Source: JAGXLP01 sp964649445 | GTDB lineage: Bacteria > Bipolaricaulota > Bipolaricaulia > M55B111 | Assembly (NCBI GenBank): GCA_964649445.1 | Contig: CAZYPS010000002.1 | Location: 10,602 to 74,601, forward strand | Reading direction: 5' to 3' | DNA: 64,000 bases | Shown here: piece after piece, positions 1 to 9,059 of the stretch | How positions within the stretch are numbered: position 1 is the stretch's first letter | Layout of the letters: each line of letters opens with the position of its first letter | Position numbers and translations under genes: made by a program | Notes under the pieces: model-generated | The model's input: the letters and a program-made list of their open reading frames with translations, nothing else | Told to the model about the DNA's origin: nothing | The model's database searches: none

Positions 1-1
1 C

Positions 2-571
2 GCGAATGAGACAGCGATCAAATACGACCTACCTATTTATCTTTATGAAGAAGCCGCAACTAGTCCGGAACGAGAGAATCTGGCAACTATAAGGAAGGGG
101 GAATTCGAAGGATTCCCCGAAAAGATAAAGAAAGATGACTGGAAACCCGACTACGGTCCGGAAAAAGTCCATAAAACTGCCGGAGTAACCGCAATCGGTG
201 CGAGAAAACCGCTGGTAGCATTCAACGTAAATCTCGGAACTGACGATTTGAGCGTTGCAAAAAAGATCGCCCGGGAAGTAAGAGGTTCCAGCGGGGGCTT
301 ACACTACTGCAAAGCCATGGGCGTAAACCTTGAAGAAGAAGGACTCGTACAGGTTTCAATGAATATGACTGATTATACCAGAACTTCTCTTCAGCAGGCT
401 TTCGAACTGATCAGGTCCGAAGCAAGTCGGTTCGGTGTGACCATAGCCGAAAGCGAGATAGTTGGTCTCGTTCCCGGGGACGCTCTCTTAGATGCAGCGG
501 AGCATTACCTCCAGATAAAAGATTTCTCTTCCGATCAGGTTATAGAGAACAGGCTACTGGAGGAACTTTAA
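2..571 (+). CDS. ftcD: Glutamate formimidoyltransferase, C-terminal part (5' end outside the window)
   Basis: This enzyme moves the formimino group of N-formimino-glutamate, the product of histidine breakdown, to tetrahydrofolate. The frame is open from base 2 and gives the last 189 residues. Family signatures seen are YLYEEAA, the RKGEFEG segment, TAGVTAIGARKPLVAFNVNL, SSGGL and the late SEIVGLVP motif. The protein stops after the transferase domains, so no cyclodeaminase domain is fused at the C-terminus; a separate cyclodeaminase (FchA) or FolD-type activity would be needed next. The stop codon overlaps the hutI start by one base (TAATG), so the two are translated as a unit. Identity is secure; only the amino-terminal part is unseen. 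Confidence 0.93.
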   Translation, partial: ANETAIKYDLPIYLYEEAATSPERENLATIRKGEFEGFPEKIKKDDWKPDYGPEKVHKTAGVTAIGARKPLVAFNVNLGTDDLSVAKKIAREVRGSSGGLHYCKAMGVNLEEEGLVQVSMNMTDYTRTSLQQAFELIRSEASRFGVTIAESEIVGLVPGDALLDAAEHYLQIKDFSSDQVIENRLLEEL

Positions 572-1803
572 TGAGCAAAAAACTCGTCACGAATATCGGG
601 CAGATGGTCACGCCCCGGGGGGATGAGTTCAAATCCGGTTCTGACATGGACAACCTTTGCGTGACCGAAGAAAGGACCATCCTTATAGAAGAAGGCTTTA
701 TTTCGGAAGTCGGTGATAAAGGCGATTTTTCCGACATAAACTCGGACGAAGTCGAAACAATCGACGCCTGTGGAAATCCCGTATTGCCCGGATTCGTCGA
801 TCCCCATACCCATTTCGTTTTCTCCGGCTACCGAGCCGAAGAATTTCAGTTGAGGCTCCAGGGGAAAAGTTACGAAGAGATCGCCAGAGAAGGTGGCGGC
901 ATTGCCAGTTCAGTGAGTTCTACTCGCAAAGCACCATTATCCCGGCTGAAAAAAGAGTCGAGAAAGAGGCTCCGTTCCATGGCCCGGTTCGGCGTGACGA
1001 CCGTAGAAGGCAAGACGGGATACGGGCTGGACAGGGAAACAGAGCTAAAGCAACTCAAAGTAATGAGAAAACTGGATGCCGATACTCCTCTGGATATAGT
1101 TCCAACTTTCCTCGGTGCCCACTCCATCCCGCCGGAATACTCGGATCGGAGGAAAGAGTACGTCAAGTTTGTAACTGAAGAAGTCACTCCTCTGGCGGCA
1201 GAAGAAGGAGCAGAATTCTGTGACGTCTTCTGTGATAGAGGTGCGTTCACCGTAAAAGAGTCCAGGAAAATACTTTCCGAAGGAAGAAACTCTGGATTGA
1301 CCCCGAAAATTCACGCCGACGAAATCGCCGGCACCGGCGGCGCCGAACTCTCAGCCGAGGTAAATGCAATATCTGCCGATCACCTCCTGAAGGCTTCGGA
1401 AGAGGGCCTCCGATTGATGAAAGAAGAGGGCGTAGTTGCGGTTCTTCTACCGATAACAGCGTTCAGCCTCAAAGAGGACTACGCTAGAGCAAGATACATG
1501 ATCGACCAGGACCTCCCAGTAAGTCTGGCGACGGACTTCAATCCGGGAAGTTGCTTCTCGGAATCAATTCCATTACTCATATCTTTAGCGACACTGTATA
1601 TGGGTATGACTGTTGAGGAAACCATTACAGCACTTACGCTAAACGCCGCAGCAGCACTCGACAGAGCGGATCAAATAGGCTCAATAGAGAAAGGCAAGCG
1701 AGCCGACATGATCATCCTGGACGCTCCTGATTACAAACACCTTTCTTATCATATTGGTGTAAATTCGGTTGAACGTGTCATAAAAGGGGGTGAAATCATC
1801 TGA
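571..1803 (+). CDS. hutI: Imidazolonepropionase
   Basis: This cytosolic metal-dependent hydrolase opens 4-imidazolone-5-propionate to N-formimino-glutamate, the third step of histidine degradation and the source of the FtcD substrate. The 410-residue length is normal. Visible signatures are the metal-binding DPHTHFVFSG near residue 75, the GGGIASSV and GKTGYGL substrate segments, FLGAHSIPPEY, the second metal ligand in IHADEI, SADHL, and the ATDFNPGSC segment that carries the conserved Asp. The start overlaps the ftcD stop by one base. The partner genes hutH and hutU lie about 2 kb away on the opposite strand, so the pathway is complete in this window but divided between two transcripts. Confidence 0.96.
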   Translation: MSKKLVTNIGQMVTPRGDEFKSGSDMDNLCVTEERTILIEEGFISEVGDKGDFSDINSDEVETIDACGNPVLPGFVDPHTHFVFSGYRAEEFQLRLQGKSYEEIAREGGGIASSVSSTRKAPLSRLKKESRKRLRSMARFGVTTVEGKTGYGLDRETELKQLKVMRKLDADTPLDIVPTFLGAHSIPPEYSDRRKEYVKFVTEEVTPLAAEEGAEFCDVFCDRGAFTVKESRKILSEGRNSGLTPKIHADEIAGTGGAELSAEVNAISADHLLKASEEGLRLMKEEGVVAVLLPITAFSLKEDYARARYMIDQDLPVSLATDFNPGSCFSESIPLLISLATLYMGMTVEETITALTLNAAAALDRADQIGSIEKGKRADMIILDAPDYKHLSYHIGVNSVERVIKGGEII

Positions 1804-2090
1804 AAGAGAAATAGTCCACGCTTCTAACATAACCTTACAATCGTTTATGTGACCAGGAAGTTCTATAATATATTCTTTCCCATCAATGCTATAGACTCTC
1901 GACTCTCCTTGAGAAACAAAGGTTAAATTTGCTGGTGCTTCTGAAAATTAGCGTAGATTCACTTAATTGTATTGCCTTCGGTAGTTAAACTTTCGATGAA
2001 GGTGGTTCGAAATTAATCTCAGTTAAAAACCGATATTTTGGCAGTTATTTACCAGCGTTAGAACAAATTGCACCTCGAAGGGAGGTTAAA

Positions 2091-2516
2091 ATGAGTGAAT
2101 TAAAAACCGTAGATGAGATCGACACCAGCTACAGCAAATCTCAAATTTACTGGAGGATTGACAAACTGGTGGAAAGCGGGTTGATGGAACCCCCGGAAAG
2201 AGGAGACCGGAATGAATACCTGCTCAGTCCGGAGCAGTCCGAAATTCTAAAAAGTCTTTCGGAAGTGGAGAAAAACCACGATACCGTAAAAGAAGCTATC
2301 GATAAGCTCGAAGAAGAAAAACTCGAAGAGGGTCCCGATCAGGAACTCCTTGACAGATTGGAAGACCTTGAAGAAAGAGTTGTAGTTCTGGAGGATAAGG
2401 TTAAAGCTCTAGAAAGGGGGCTAACAGTTCAGGACGACAGACTCCAGCAGTTTCGAGAGAGGTGGAAAAATCAATTAAAGGAAGGAGCTAAGAAAGTCAA
2501 AGACCTGTTTGGATAA
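2091..2516 (+). CDS. Small protein with MerR-like winged HTH and long coiled coil
   Basis: No specific family is recognised. Residues 10-55 resemble a MerR-type helix-turn-helix: the stretch SKSQIYWRIDKLVESGL reads as the recognition helices, and NEYLLSPEQSEILKSL as the wing and following helix. Residues 58-125 are almost wholly charged with regularly spaced Leu and Val (LEDLEERVVVLEDKVKALE), a strong coiled-coil pattern that would dimerise the protein. A good Shine-Dalgarno site (GGGAGG) lies 6-8 bases before the ATG. It sits between the two halves of the histidine-degradation genes, so a regulatory role there is possible, but only position suggests it. The total is 141 residues with no membrane segment. 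Confidence 0.7.
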   Translation: MSELKTVDEIDTSYSKSQIYWRIDKLVESGLMEPPERGDRNEYLLSPEQSEILKSLSEVEKNHDTVKEAIDKLEEEKLEEGPDQELLDRLEDLEERVVVLEDKVKALERGLTVQDDRLQQFRERWKNQLKEGAKKVKDLFG

Positions 2517-2699
2517 GAGCGGATTTCCTCACCGACTGGATCGGCCAAACCTAACGTCAAGCTATTGAACTACCGAAACCAGTTTTCATTGAAGGATTTA
2601 TTAGTAGCCGGCCTATTTATTCCAGCTCCTTTGATCTCGCGTAATAGAGGAACTTCAACCAGAGGTTAGATGAGGTGACCAAACCCGCCATCAATTCAT

Positions 2700-3341
2700 T
2701 CAGGGAGTGACGAAGAAGTATACGACGGAAAAATGACAAATTCCCCCGCCTAAAACAAATAGATGCCATACCGCATGATTATAAGTAAGTCCTTTCCGCT
2801 TATAGAATATTACCCCCAGAGAATATATTAGCCCTCCCACTATCAACAGAATAACTCCAACCCAGCCAATAGAAGATAACAACTGATGTAAAAAAATCAG
2901 TGAGAGCCAGCCCATTAGGATATAAGTAGCCGTTCCTACACTGGAAAACCGGTCGAGAGAAATGCCTTGGAACAAAATACCTCCGATCGCCAGCCCCCAG
3001 ATCGTGCCAAACAGGGCCCAGCCCCATCCATTCCTAAGGCTTACCAAAGTGAACGGCGTATAGGTCCCGGCAATTAATATATAAATCGAGCTATGGTCAA
3101 GAACCCGGAAAAACTTTTTAAACTTTTGGTAGGGAAGTCCATGGTAGAGAGTAGATGAGAGAAAAAGCAGGATTAAACTCCCTCCGTAAATCCCAAAACT
3201 GATCAACATCCATGAGTTATTCCACCTGACGGCTCGTAACAGCAATATAACTAATCCTGCGACACTCGCTAAAAATCCGAGTGAGTGAAGAACGAAATTG
3301 GCTGTTTCTTCCTTTGGATCGTAATTAGAAGTTGAGGTCAA
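2700..3341 (-). CDS. Hemolysin III / PAQR family membrane protein
   Basis: This is a seven-helix inner-membrane protein of the hemolysin III (YqfA/TrhA) branch of the PAQR superfamily. Predicted helices fill nearly the whole 213 residues. Conserved family points are HSLG near residue 18, the SSTLYHGLPY segment in the second to third helix region, LDHSSIYILIAGTYTPF, and the carboxy-terminal HAVWHLFVLGGGICHF, whose His residues with the earlier His and Asp form the predicted metal site. Bacterial members are linked to membrane energetics and lipid homeostasis rather than to a proven hemolysin activity. The start is TTG preceded by AGGAGG. It appears to be a lone gene, oriented toward the HTH gene. 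Confidence 0.9.
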   Translation of the reverse strand: MTSTSNYDPKEETANFVLHSLGFLASVAGLVILLLRAVRWNNSWMLISFGIYGGSLILLFLSSTLYHGLPYQKFKKFFRVLDHSSIYILIAGTYTPFTLVSLRNGWGWALFGTIWGLAIGGILFQGISLDRFSSVGTATYILMGWLSLIFLHQLLSSIGWVGVILLIVGGLIYSLGVIFYKRKGLTYNHAVWHLFVLGGGICHFSVVYFFVTP

Positions 3342-3389
3342 ACTTTCCTCCTGAACCGTATTCTCGGGAGTTGATCGGCAGGAAAAGAA

Positions 3390-5417
3390 CTAGCTCAAGT
3401 TATTCTCAACTGCCTCTTCCACCAATTCGTCCTCGGCATGATAAGGCAGAGTCGCGTGTCCTTCCGCGCCTTTTCGTTTATTCCATTCGACCATCGTCTC
3501 TACTGCGTGTTCATTTCTAGCCCAAGACCTGCGGGCTACGCCACCGTGGACGTCCCAGTCAATTGCGGATTGTATTATCCTGTCTACTTTCTTACTGCCG
3601 TCCAGTACCAGACCAAATCCGCCGTTAAAGCATTTTCCAATGCCGACGCCGCCACCGTTGCTCTCCACTGCCATGGTCATACCTCGGGCAACGTTTCCGG
3701 CAAAGTCGTGGACTGACATCTCGGCCATGATATTGCTGCCATCCTTTATATTTGAGGTTTCCCGATAAGGTGAATCGGTTCCTCCCGGGTCGTGGTGATC
3801 CCGACCAATCATGACCGGACCAATCTCACCTTCTCGAACGAGCCGGTTAAACTCCAGTGCCATTTCGACACGACCCGGACCGTCCGTGTAGAGTATTCTT
3901 GCTTCGGACCCAACCACCAGATCGTTATCCTCCGCATCCCTGATCCAGATATAATTATCGTAGTCCTGGGACCGCCTGTCCTGGTCGATGATTTCCTGAG
4001 CTGCTTTATCCGTCCTCCGTAAATCTTCCTTCTTTCCGGAAAGACAGACCCATCTATAAGGGCCGTAACCGTAGTCAAAAAAGACCGGTCCCATTATGTC
4101 CTCGACGTAAGAAGGGAAGATGAATCCGGAACTGGGATCAGTCTCGTCCTTCGCTATTTCCTTTACCCCGGCATCGTAGACCGCCTTCATGAAACTGTTG
4201 CCGTAGTCGAAAAAGTAGGCACCACTGTCAACGAGATCCTGAATTAGATGAAAGTGTTTCTCCAGTGATCTATCGACTTCTTTTCTGAATTCCTCCGGGT
4301 TATCGCTCAAAAGATTCCTGCTTTCTTCGTAGGTGTAGCCGACGGGATGATAACCACCCGAATAAGCATTATGGCAGGAGGTTTGATCGGAGAGGAGGTC
4401 GACCTCAATATCGTTTTCTACTACGTAATCCAGCAGATCCACCACGTTACCATGATAAGCTATTGATACGGACCTTTCTTCTTCCAGGTACCGGGGGACC
4501 AGGTCAAATATCTCGTCCAGATCATCGTAAACCTCGCTTAACCAGCCCTGTTCCCGCCGAGTTTCAATCCGGGACTCGTCAACCTCGGCTATTACACCGA
4601 CGCCGCCGGCGATCTCAATTGATTTAGCCTGAGCACCGCTCATGCCTCCAAGGCCGGAGGTCACGTAAAGCTGGCCGCTTAAGTCCTCCTTCGCGTCGTT
4701 GCCGAGGAACTTCCGGCCGGCATTTAACAGTGTGCTGTATGTCCCGTGGACTATGCCCTGAGGACCGATATACATCCAGCCACCAGCCGTCATCTGACCG
4801 TAGTTTGCCACCCCTAAAGCCGCCGCCTTGTTGAAATGCTCCTGGTCATCAAACTCACCAACCATCAAAGCGTTAGTGGAGATCACCTGAGGCGCAGACG
4901 GTTTTGACGGAAACAATCCTAATGGGTGACCGGACTGGACAACTAGAGTCTGGTCTTTGGTCATCTCCTGGAGGTACTTCTTTATCAACCGATATTGCAT
5001 CCAGTTCTGACAAACCTGGCCGGATTCCCCGTATGTTACCAGTTCATAAGGGTAGAGGGCAACGTCAAAATCCAGGTTGTTGTCTATCATCAACTGAATC
5101 GCTCGGCCTTCAAGCGTCTTCCCCTCGTACTCGTCAACGGGTTTCGCTTCGATCGGACCGTTTGGTCTGTAGCGGTAGCCATAGATCCTTCCCCTGGTAA
5201 CGAGCTCCTCGGCAAATTCCGGAGCCAGCTTTTCGTGTAGTTCGGGCGGAATATACCTGAGGGCGTTCTTTACCGCCAATTCCATTTCCTCTCGGGACAG
5301 GTCAAGCTCTCTTCTTGGTGCCCTCCTTATTCCCTCTTTAAACTCCGGTTTCTCCGGTAGTTCGTTGGGTAGTTTTATTCTCATCGCTTCGGAAACATCT
5401 AGGTTAATCGAACTCAT
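3390..5417 (-). CDS. hutU: Urocanate hydratase, long form
   Basis: Urocanase adds water to urocanate to give imidazolonepropionate, using tightly bound NAD+. I place the start at the ATG that follows AGGAGGTGGGAG, giving 675 residues; a longer frame upstream has no such site. The usual bacterial enzyme is about 555 residues, whereas this length and the segments QVCQNWMQYRLI, SGHPLGLFPS, GRDHHDPGGTDSPYRET and GGGVGIGKCFNGGFG resemble the long type known from animals and some bacteria and archaea. GLGGMSGAQAKS is the conserved NAD+-binding stretch. It lies 128 bases downstream of hutH on the same strand and is probably co-transcribed with it. Confidence 0.95.
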   Translation of the reverse strand: MSSINLDVSEAMRIKLPNELPEKPEFKEGIRRAPRRELDLSREEMELAVKNALRYIPPELHEKLAPEFAEELVTRGRIYGYRYRPNGPIEAKPVDEYEGKTLEGRAIQLMIDNNLDFDVALYPYELVTYGESGQVCQNWMQYRLIKKYLQEMTKDQTLVVQSGHPLGLFPSKPSAPQVISTNALMVGEFDDQEHFNKAAALGVANYGQMTAGGWMYIGPQGIVHGTYSTLLNAGRKFLGNDAKEDLSGQLYVTSGLGGMSGAQAKSIEIAGGVGVIAEVDESRIETRREQGWLSEVYDDLDEIFDLVPRYLEEERSVSIAYHGNVVDLLDYVVENDIEVDLLSDQTSCHNAYSGGYHPVGYTYEESRNLLSDNPEEFRKEVDRSLEKHFHLIQDLVDSGAYFFDYGNSFMKAVYDAGVKEIAKDETDPSSGFIFPSYVEDIMGPVFFDYGYGPYRWVCLSGKKEDLRRTDKAAQEIIDQDRRSQDYDNYIWIRDAEDNDLVVGSEARILYTDGPGRVEMALEFNRLVREGEIGPVMIGRDHHDPGGTDSPYRETSNIKDGSNIMAEMSVHDFAGNVARGMTMAVESNGGGVGIGKCFNGGFGLVLDGSKKVDRIIQSAIDWDVHGGVARRSWARNEHAVETMVEWNKRKGAEGHATLPYHAEDELVEEAVENNLS

Positions 5418-5545
5418 TCTCCCACCTCCTGAAAATGACATTTCAACAATATTTTTTCGCATTCAGCAAAATAGAACCGAGCCCTCTACAACCCTTTCGA
5501 AATGGAAACCCTGAAAGTTGGATTAAGACGAATTCGAGATTTCGC

Positions 5546-7060
5546 TTACGTTATTTCGTATTTCTCCACAATTTGCTCCAGGAATCCTCCGTCCTTTAAA
5601 AGTTCGGATCCTTTTTTTATCAACGAGGAGAGCTCTCTATCTTCGTTAACGGGTGGTATATCTTCTCGGACAAACCGATAAAATTCATCAAGTGGCTCCG
5701 TCAAATTCAGTTCGGCAAATTCCTGAGCCTGACAGGAACTGATCAATTCTACTGACAGAGCTTTTCTGACGTTTTTTATTATGGTTTTGAGATCCTGCGC
5801 CCCGTGCATCCCCATGGATACGTGATCCTCCTGATCGCCCGATACGGGAATGGAATCGACTGAAGCCGGAGAAGCGAGGTTTTTGTTTTCGGAAACCAGG
5901 GATGCACTGGTATATTGAGCCAGCATAAATCCCGAATTCGTCCCCGGGTCCTCAGCGAGGTAGGGAGGAAGGTCCCCGTTAAGCTCCGGGTGTAATAACC
6001 GATTGACCCTTCTCTCGGATATACTGCCAAGTTCGGAGAGGGCAACCTTCATATAATCGGCAGTCAATGCCAGCGGTTCTCCGTGAAAATTCCCACCGGA
6101 AACTACCGCTTTCGGGTCATTGAAGATCAACGGATTATCAGTTACGGAGTTCATCTCGGTTTTTACTACCTTACTCACATGGCTCATGGCCGTCCGGACA
6201 CTCCCGTGAACCTGAGGAGTACACCTGATCGAATAGGGATCCTGGACGTTAACCGGGCAGTAATTTTCCGGATCGTAATCCGTCAATTTTCTTAAGTTCT
6301 TCGCCACCTGAGCCTGACCCTCGTAAGGCCTGAGTTCGTAAATTCGGGAATCGAACTGAGCAAAATTGCCTCCCAGTATAAAAGTGGTTAACCCACTAAT
6401 GATATCGGCGTATTTTATCAGTTTTCGAATCTCCGAAATACCGAGAGCCATAACCGCCGTCATCGCTTGAGTTCCGTTAATCAGCGCCAATCCTTCCTTC
6501 TCTCTTAACCCGATTTCCTCAATACCGGCCCTATCGAGTGCTTTTCCCGCCGGTAACAATCCGCCTTCATAAAAAGCCTTTCCCTTACCAATCAATACCG
6601 AAGCAATATGAGCGAGCGGTATTAAATCCCCGCTTGCACCGAGTGACCCTTTCTCCGGTACGTAGGGAGTAACACCTTGATTAAGTAATTCAATAAGTCG
6701 CTCGAGTACTACCAGCCTAATACCTGAATTCCCCCTGCCCAGGGAATTGGTCCGCAAAGCAATTATAGCTCTGACAGTTTCCTCACTCAGAGGGTCTCCG
6801 ACCCCGGCAGAATGACTTTTGAGCAGGTTTTCCTGGAGGGCACGCCGTTCCTCCTCCGGAATTTCTTCACTCACAAGATCCCCAAATCCAGTGGTAACTC
6901 CATAAATCGGTCTATCAGTCTCATCTATCAATTCTTCCAGGGTGGACCTGCTTTCTTCTACCCGGGAACGTGCTTCTTGTCCAAGTTCCGCTTTTTTACC
7001 CTCGCAAGCGACGGAAATCAAATCATTTATCGACAATTTACCATTCAAACTGACATTCAT
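5546..7060 (-). CDS. hutH: Histidine ammonia-lyase
   Basis: HutH removes ammonia from histidine to form urocanate, the first step of the pathway. The Ala-Ser-Gly triad that cyclises into the MIO electrophile is at residues 142-144 in GSLGASGDL. Other conserved pieces are YGVTTGFG near residue 55, NSLGRGNSGIR, LINGTQAM, QDPYSIRC with the following PQVHG, and the TDNP and FHGEPLA segments. The 504-residue length is typical for the family. It is followed by hutU on the same strand, and its position just after the AOR gene means read-through from the long upstream run is possible. A TTGACA lies upstream but lacks a matching -10 element. Confidence 0.96.
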   Translation of the reverse strand: MNVSLNGKLSINDLISVACEGKKAELGQEARSRVEESRSTLEELIDETDRPIYGVTTGFGDLVSEEIPEEERRALQENLLKSHSAGVGDPLSEETVRAIIALRTNSLGRGNSGIRLVVLERLIELLNQGVTPYVPEKGSLGASGDLIPLAHIASVLIGKGKAFYEGGLLPAGKALDRAGIEEIGLREKEGLALINGTQAMTAVMALGISEIRKLIKYADIISGLTTFILGGNFAQFDSRIYELRPYEGQAQVAKNLRKLTDYDPENYCPVNVQDPYSIRCTPQVHGSVRTAMSHVSKVVKTEMNSVTDNPLIFNDPKAVVSGGNFHGEPLALTADYMKVALSELGSISERRVNRLLHPELNGDLPPYLAEDPGTNSGFMLAQYTSASLVSENKNLASPASVDSIPVSGDQEDHVSMGMHGAQDLKTIIKNVRKALSVELISSCQAQEFAELNLTEPLDEFYRFVREDIPPVNEDRELSSLIKKGSELLKDGGFLEQIVEKYEIT

Positions 7061-7133
7061 ATATAACCACCGTAACCAATAGCATTCACTGTGAAATCCC
7101 TTCTAATAACGGCAACTGTCAAATAAGTATCTT

Positions 7134-8990
7134 TTAGTCTTGATCCAGTGATAATCCGAGGTCCCTCAATTTTTCCTTTCTCGGTTTTCCCTGGTAATCC
7201 CAGCCCATACGGTCATAAAACTCAACTAACATACTTTCAAGATCTACCACGGCACCTTTTGCGGGACCCTCTGTTATGGGTTCCGAGGTGAACTTCTTCG
7301 GCAAACCGTCGTCTTCTCCCGTCAAGCCCATTTTTACGTTGAACAACCTTTCCCCGGTAACCATCCTTTCTCCTATAGTAAGGAGGTCCTCCGAAGTCAT
7401 TTCTTCTCCAAATACCTTGGTAACAAGTTCAGCTGTAAGGGAGAGATCGTAATCTTCGACAAGCGAGAGCAGGGGAACTTTGCAGATACCGAGGGAATCG
7501 ACAATGACACTTACGATAGCCGATCGTTTAACCAGTTCGGGCTTACCTTCTTCGGCAAACCGATCCGCAGCCTTCTCGGTTCCAAACGATTCTTTTGCAA
7601 GATCGGGAGTAAAGCTATACTCGGGTCTAGCGTATATGCTCGTAAAATCACTTCCCCGGTTACCTATTGCGTACCCGAGTCCCGATGCCTTGAATCCTCT
7701 GGGGTCCATTGCGGTCATGGCAAGTCCTTTGACGTGATAGGCCATTTCCTCGGCGCCTTTTCCGATATCCTCGGCGGCTTCTTTTAACCCTTTACTCAAT
7801 GTTTTCCCCAGCCATCCATCTCCATTAGCAATCATATCGATCAAGTCCGTCATCGCTTCGGTATTGCCCCATTTCAAGTCCAAGCCACCAGATTCTTCCT
7901 TAGAGATAATCTCCTTATCGTAGAGGTCCATGGCAAAGGCGATCAAACTCCCAACTTCCACGGAATCGAGGCCTAAATCGTTGCATTTATTGTGAAGCCT
8001 AATGGATTCCAGCGAATCCGAGTTACCACATTTCGGGCCGAGAGCAACCAGGGGTTCAAAACAGGGTCTCTCCGCCTCTTCTCCTTTATTGGGACCCCGG
8101 GTTAATTCCAGTTCAGCCTTACAGTGCACAGGACATCTAAAACAACTGGATGGCGTTCTCGGAAGGTCCATGAAACTCCTGCCGTCGGCATCTTCCACAT
8201 CTTCACTCTGGACCTTTCGATAATTCTTTACAGAACTGGCTCCAAGATCGTCAACCCATTTTACTGAAGTTGAATTGTCGTACTGAGCCCACTCCTCGTA
8301 GTCAGGGTTGGACCTAATTTCGTCCAGGTACGCTCCCAGGGTATCGTCTCCCCGCATCTTACGGCCAACCTGTTGATCGCCCGACGTCGCACCTATCGCT
8401 TTGACCATCTTGGAACCCATTACCGCCCCCATACCTGTCCTCCCGGCAGCGTGCCCATCATCGAACATGATACATGCCATGGAAGCAAGGTTTTCGCCGG
8501 CGGGTCCTATTGCCCCAACACTCACATCCTCTCCGGCGGTCTCTCTAATGACATCTCTTGTCTTATCCGTCTCTTCACCCCAGATATCCTCGGCATCCCT
8601 GAGTAGGACTCTACCCTGATCAATCCAGATATAGACCGGCTTATCCGCCTTACCCCTGATAATTAGAGAAAAGATACCGTTTTGTTTCAGATAAACCCCC
8701 AGATGTCCACCCACGTTAGAACTTCCAAGAAATCCAGTTAACGGGGAAAGAGAGCCGACGTGAAGTCTGGATGAGGAGTAAATGTCGCTACCGGTAAGCA
8801 ATCCGGGTGAGAATATCATCAAGTTCTCGGGACCGAATGGGTCCGTCCCTGCGTCCAGGTGACTTAAAAGGTAATAGGCATTGAACCCCCGTCCTCCGAG
8901 GAAATCTTTAACTACTTGAACGTCCGGACGGCTTCGTTTGACTTCTTCATCACTCAGGTCGACTTCTACTATTTCACCTACATAATCCAC
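7134..8990 (-). CDS. Aldehyde ferredoxin oxidoreductase family protein
   Basis: This tungsten-pterin enzyme oxidises aldehydes to acids with ferredoxin as electron acceptor, or runs in reverse. The 618-residue protein has the three-domain AOR layout. Cluster ligands are visible: C283-x2-C286-x3-C290 in SSCFRCPVHC and the distant C503 in DSLGIC. GGRGFNAYYLL near residue 33 and RTGMGAVMGSKMVKAI are typical pterin-domain segments. The start is GTG after GGAGGAGG. It is the last gene after the peptide-type transporter run, separated from the second binding protein by a hairpin terminator, so it may be expressed at a lower level or from its own promoter. The substrate is unknown; the neighbourhood suggests an aldehyde from amine or amino-acid breakdown. 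Confidence 0.93.
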   Translation of the reverse strand: MDYVGEIVEVDLSDEEVKRSRPDVQVVKDFLGGRGFNAYYLLSHLDAGTDPFGPENLMIFSPGLLTGSDIYSSSRLHVGSLSPLTGFLGSSNVGGHLGVYLKQNGIFSLIIRGKADKPVYIWIDQGRVLLRDAEDIWGEETDKTRDVIRETAGEDVSVGAIGPAGENLASMACIMFDDGHAAGRTGMGAVMGSKMVKAIGATSGDQQVGRKMRGDDTLGAYLDEIRSNPDYEEWAQYDNSTSVKWVDDLGASSVKNYRKVQSEDVEDADGRSFMDLPRTPSSCFRCPVHCKAELELTRGPNKGEEAERPCFEPLVALGPKCGNSDSLESIRLHNKCNDLGLDSVEVGSLIAFAMDLYDKEIISKEESGGLDLKWGNTEAMTDLIDMIANGDGWLGKTLSKGLKEAAEDIGKGAEEMAYHVKGLAMTAMDPRGFKASGLGYAIGNRGSDFTSIYARPEYSFTPDLAKESFGTEKAADRFAEEGKPELVKRSAIVSVIVDSLGICKVPLLSLVEDYDLSLTAELVTKVFGEEMTSEDLLTIGERMVTGERLFNVKMGLTGEDDGLPKKFTSEPITEGPAKGAVVDLESMLVEFYDRMGWDYQGKPRKEKLRDLGLSLDQD

Positions 8991-9015
8991 TAAAACCTCC
9001 TCCAGTTAAAAAGAA

Positions 9016-9043
9016 GAGGGGGTAAATAGTGTTTACCCCCCTC
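9016..9043 (-). terminator. Hairpin terminator after the second binding-protein gene
   Basis: GGGGGTAAA pairs with TTTACCCCC around a 5-base loop. On the minus strand the stem is followed by CTTCTTTTTA, a T-rich tail. It lies directly after the binding-protein stop codon and before the AOR gene, so it should end or dampen the transporter transcript. Confidence 0.8.
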
Positions 9044-9059
9044 CAGCCATCGACTTCAT

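Noticed and set aside
2517..2669. Open frame continuing about 50 codons past the stop of the HTH/coiled-coil gene, with a hydrophobic part
   Set aside because: There is no evidence for stop-codon read-through, no start codon with ribosome site, and the sequence looks like intergenic DNA.
7117..7122. Perfect TTGACA on the minus strand upstream of hutH
   Set aside because: No -10-like hexamer lies 15-19 bases downstream, so a promoter call is not supported.
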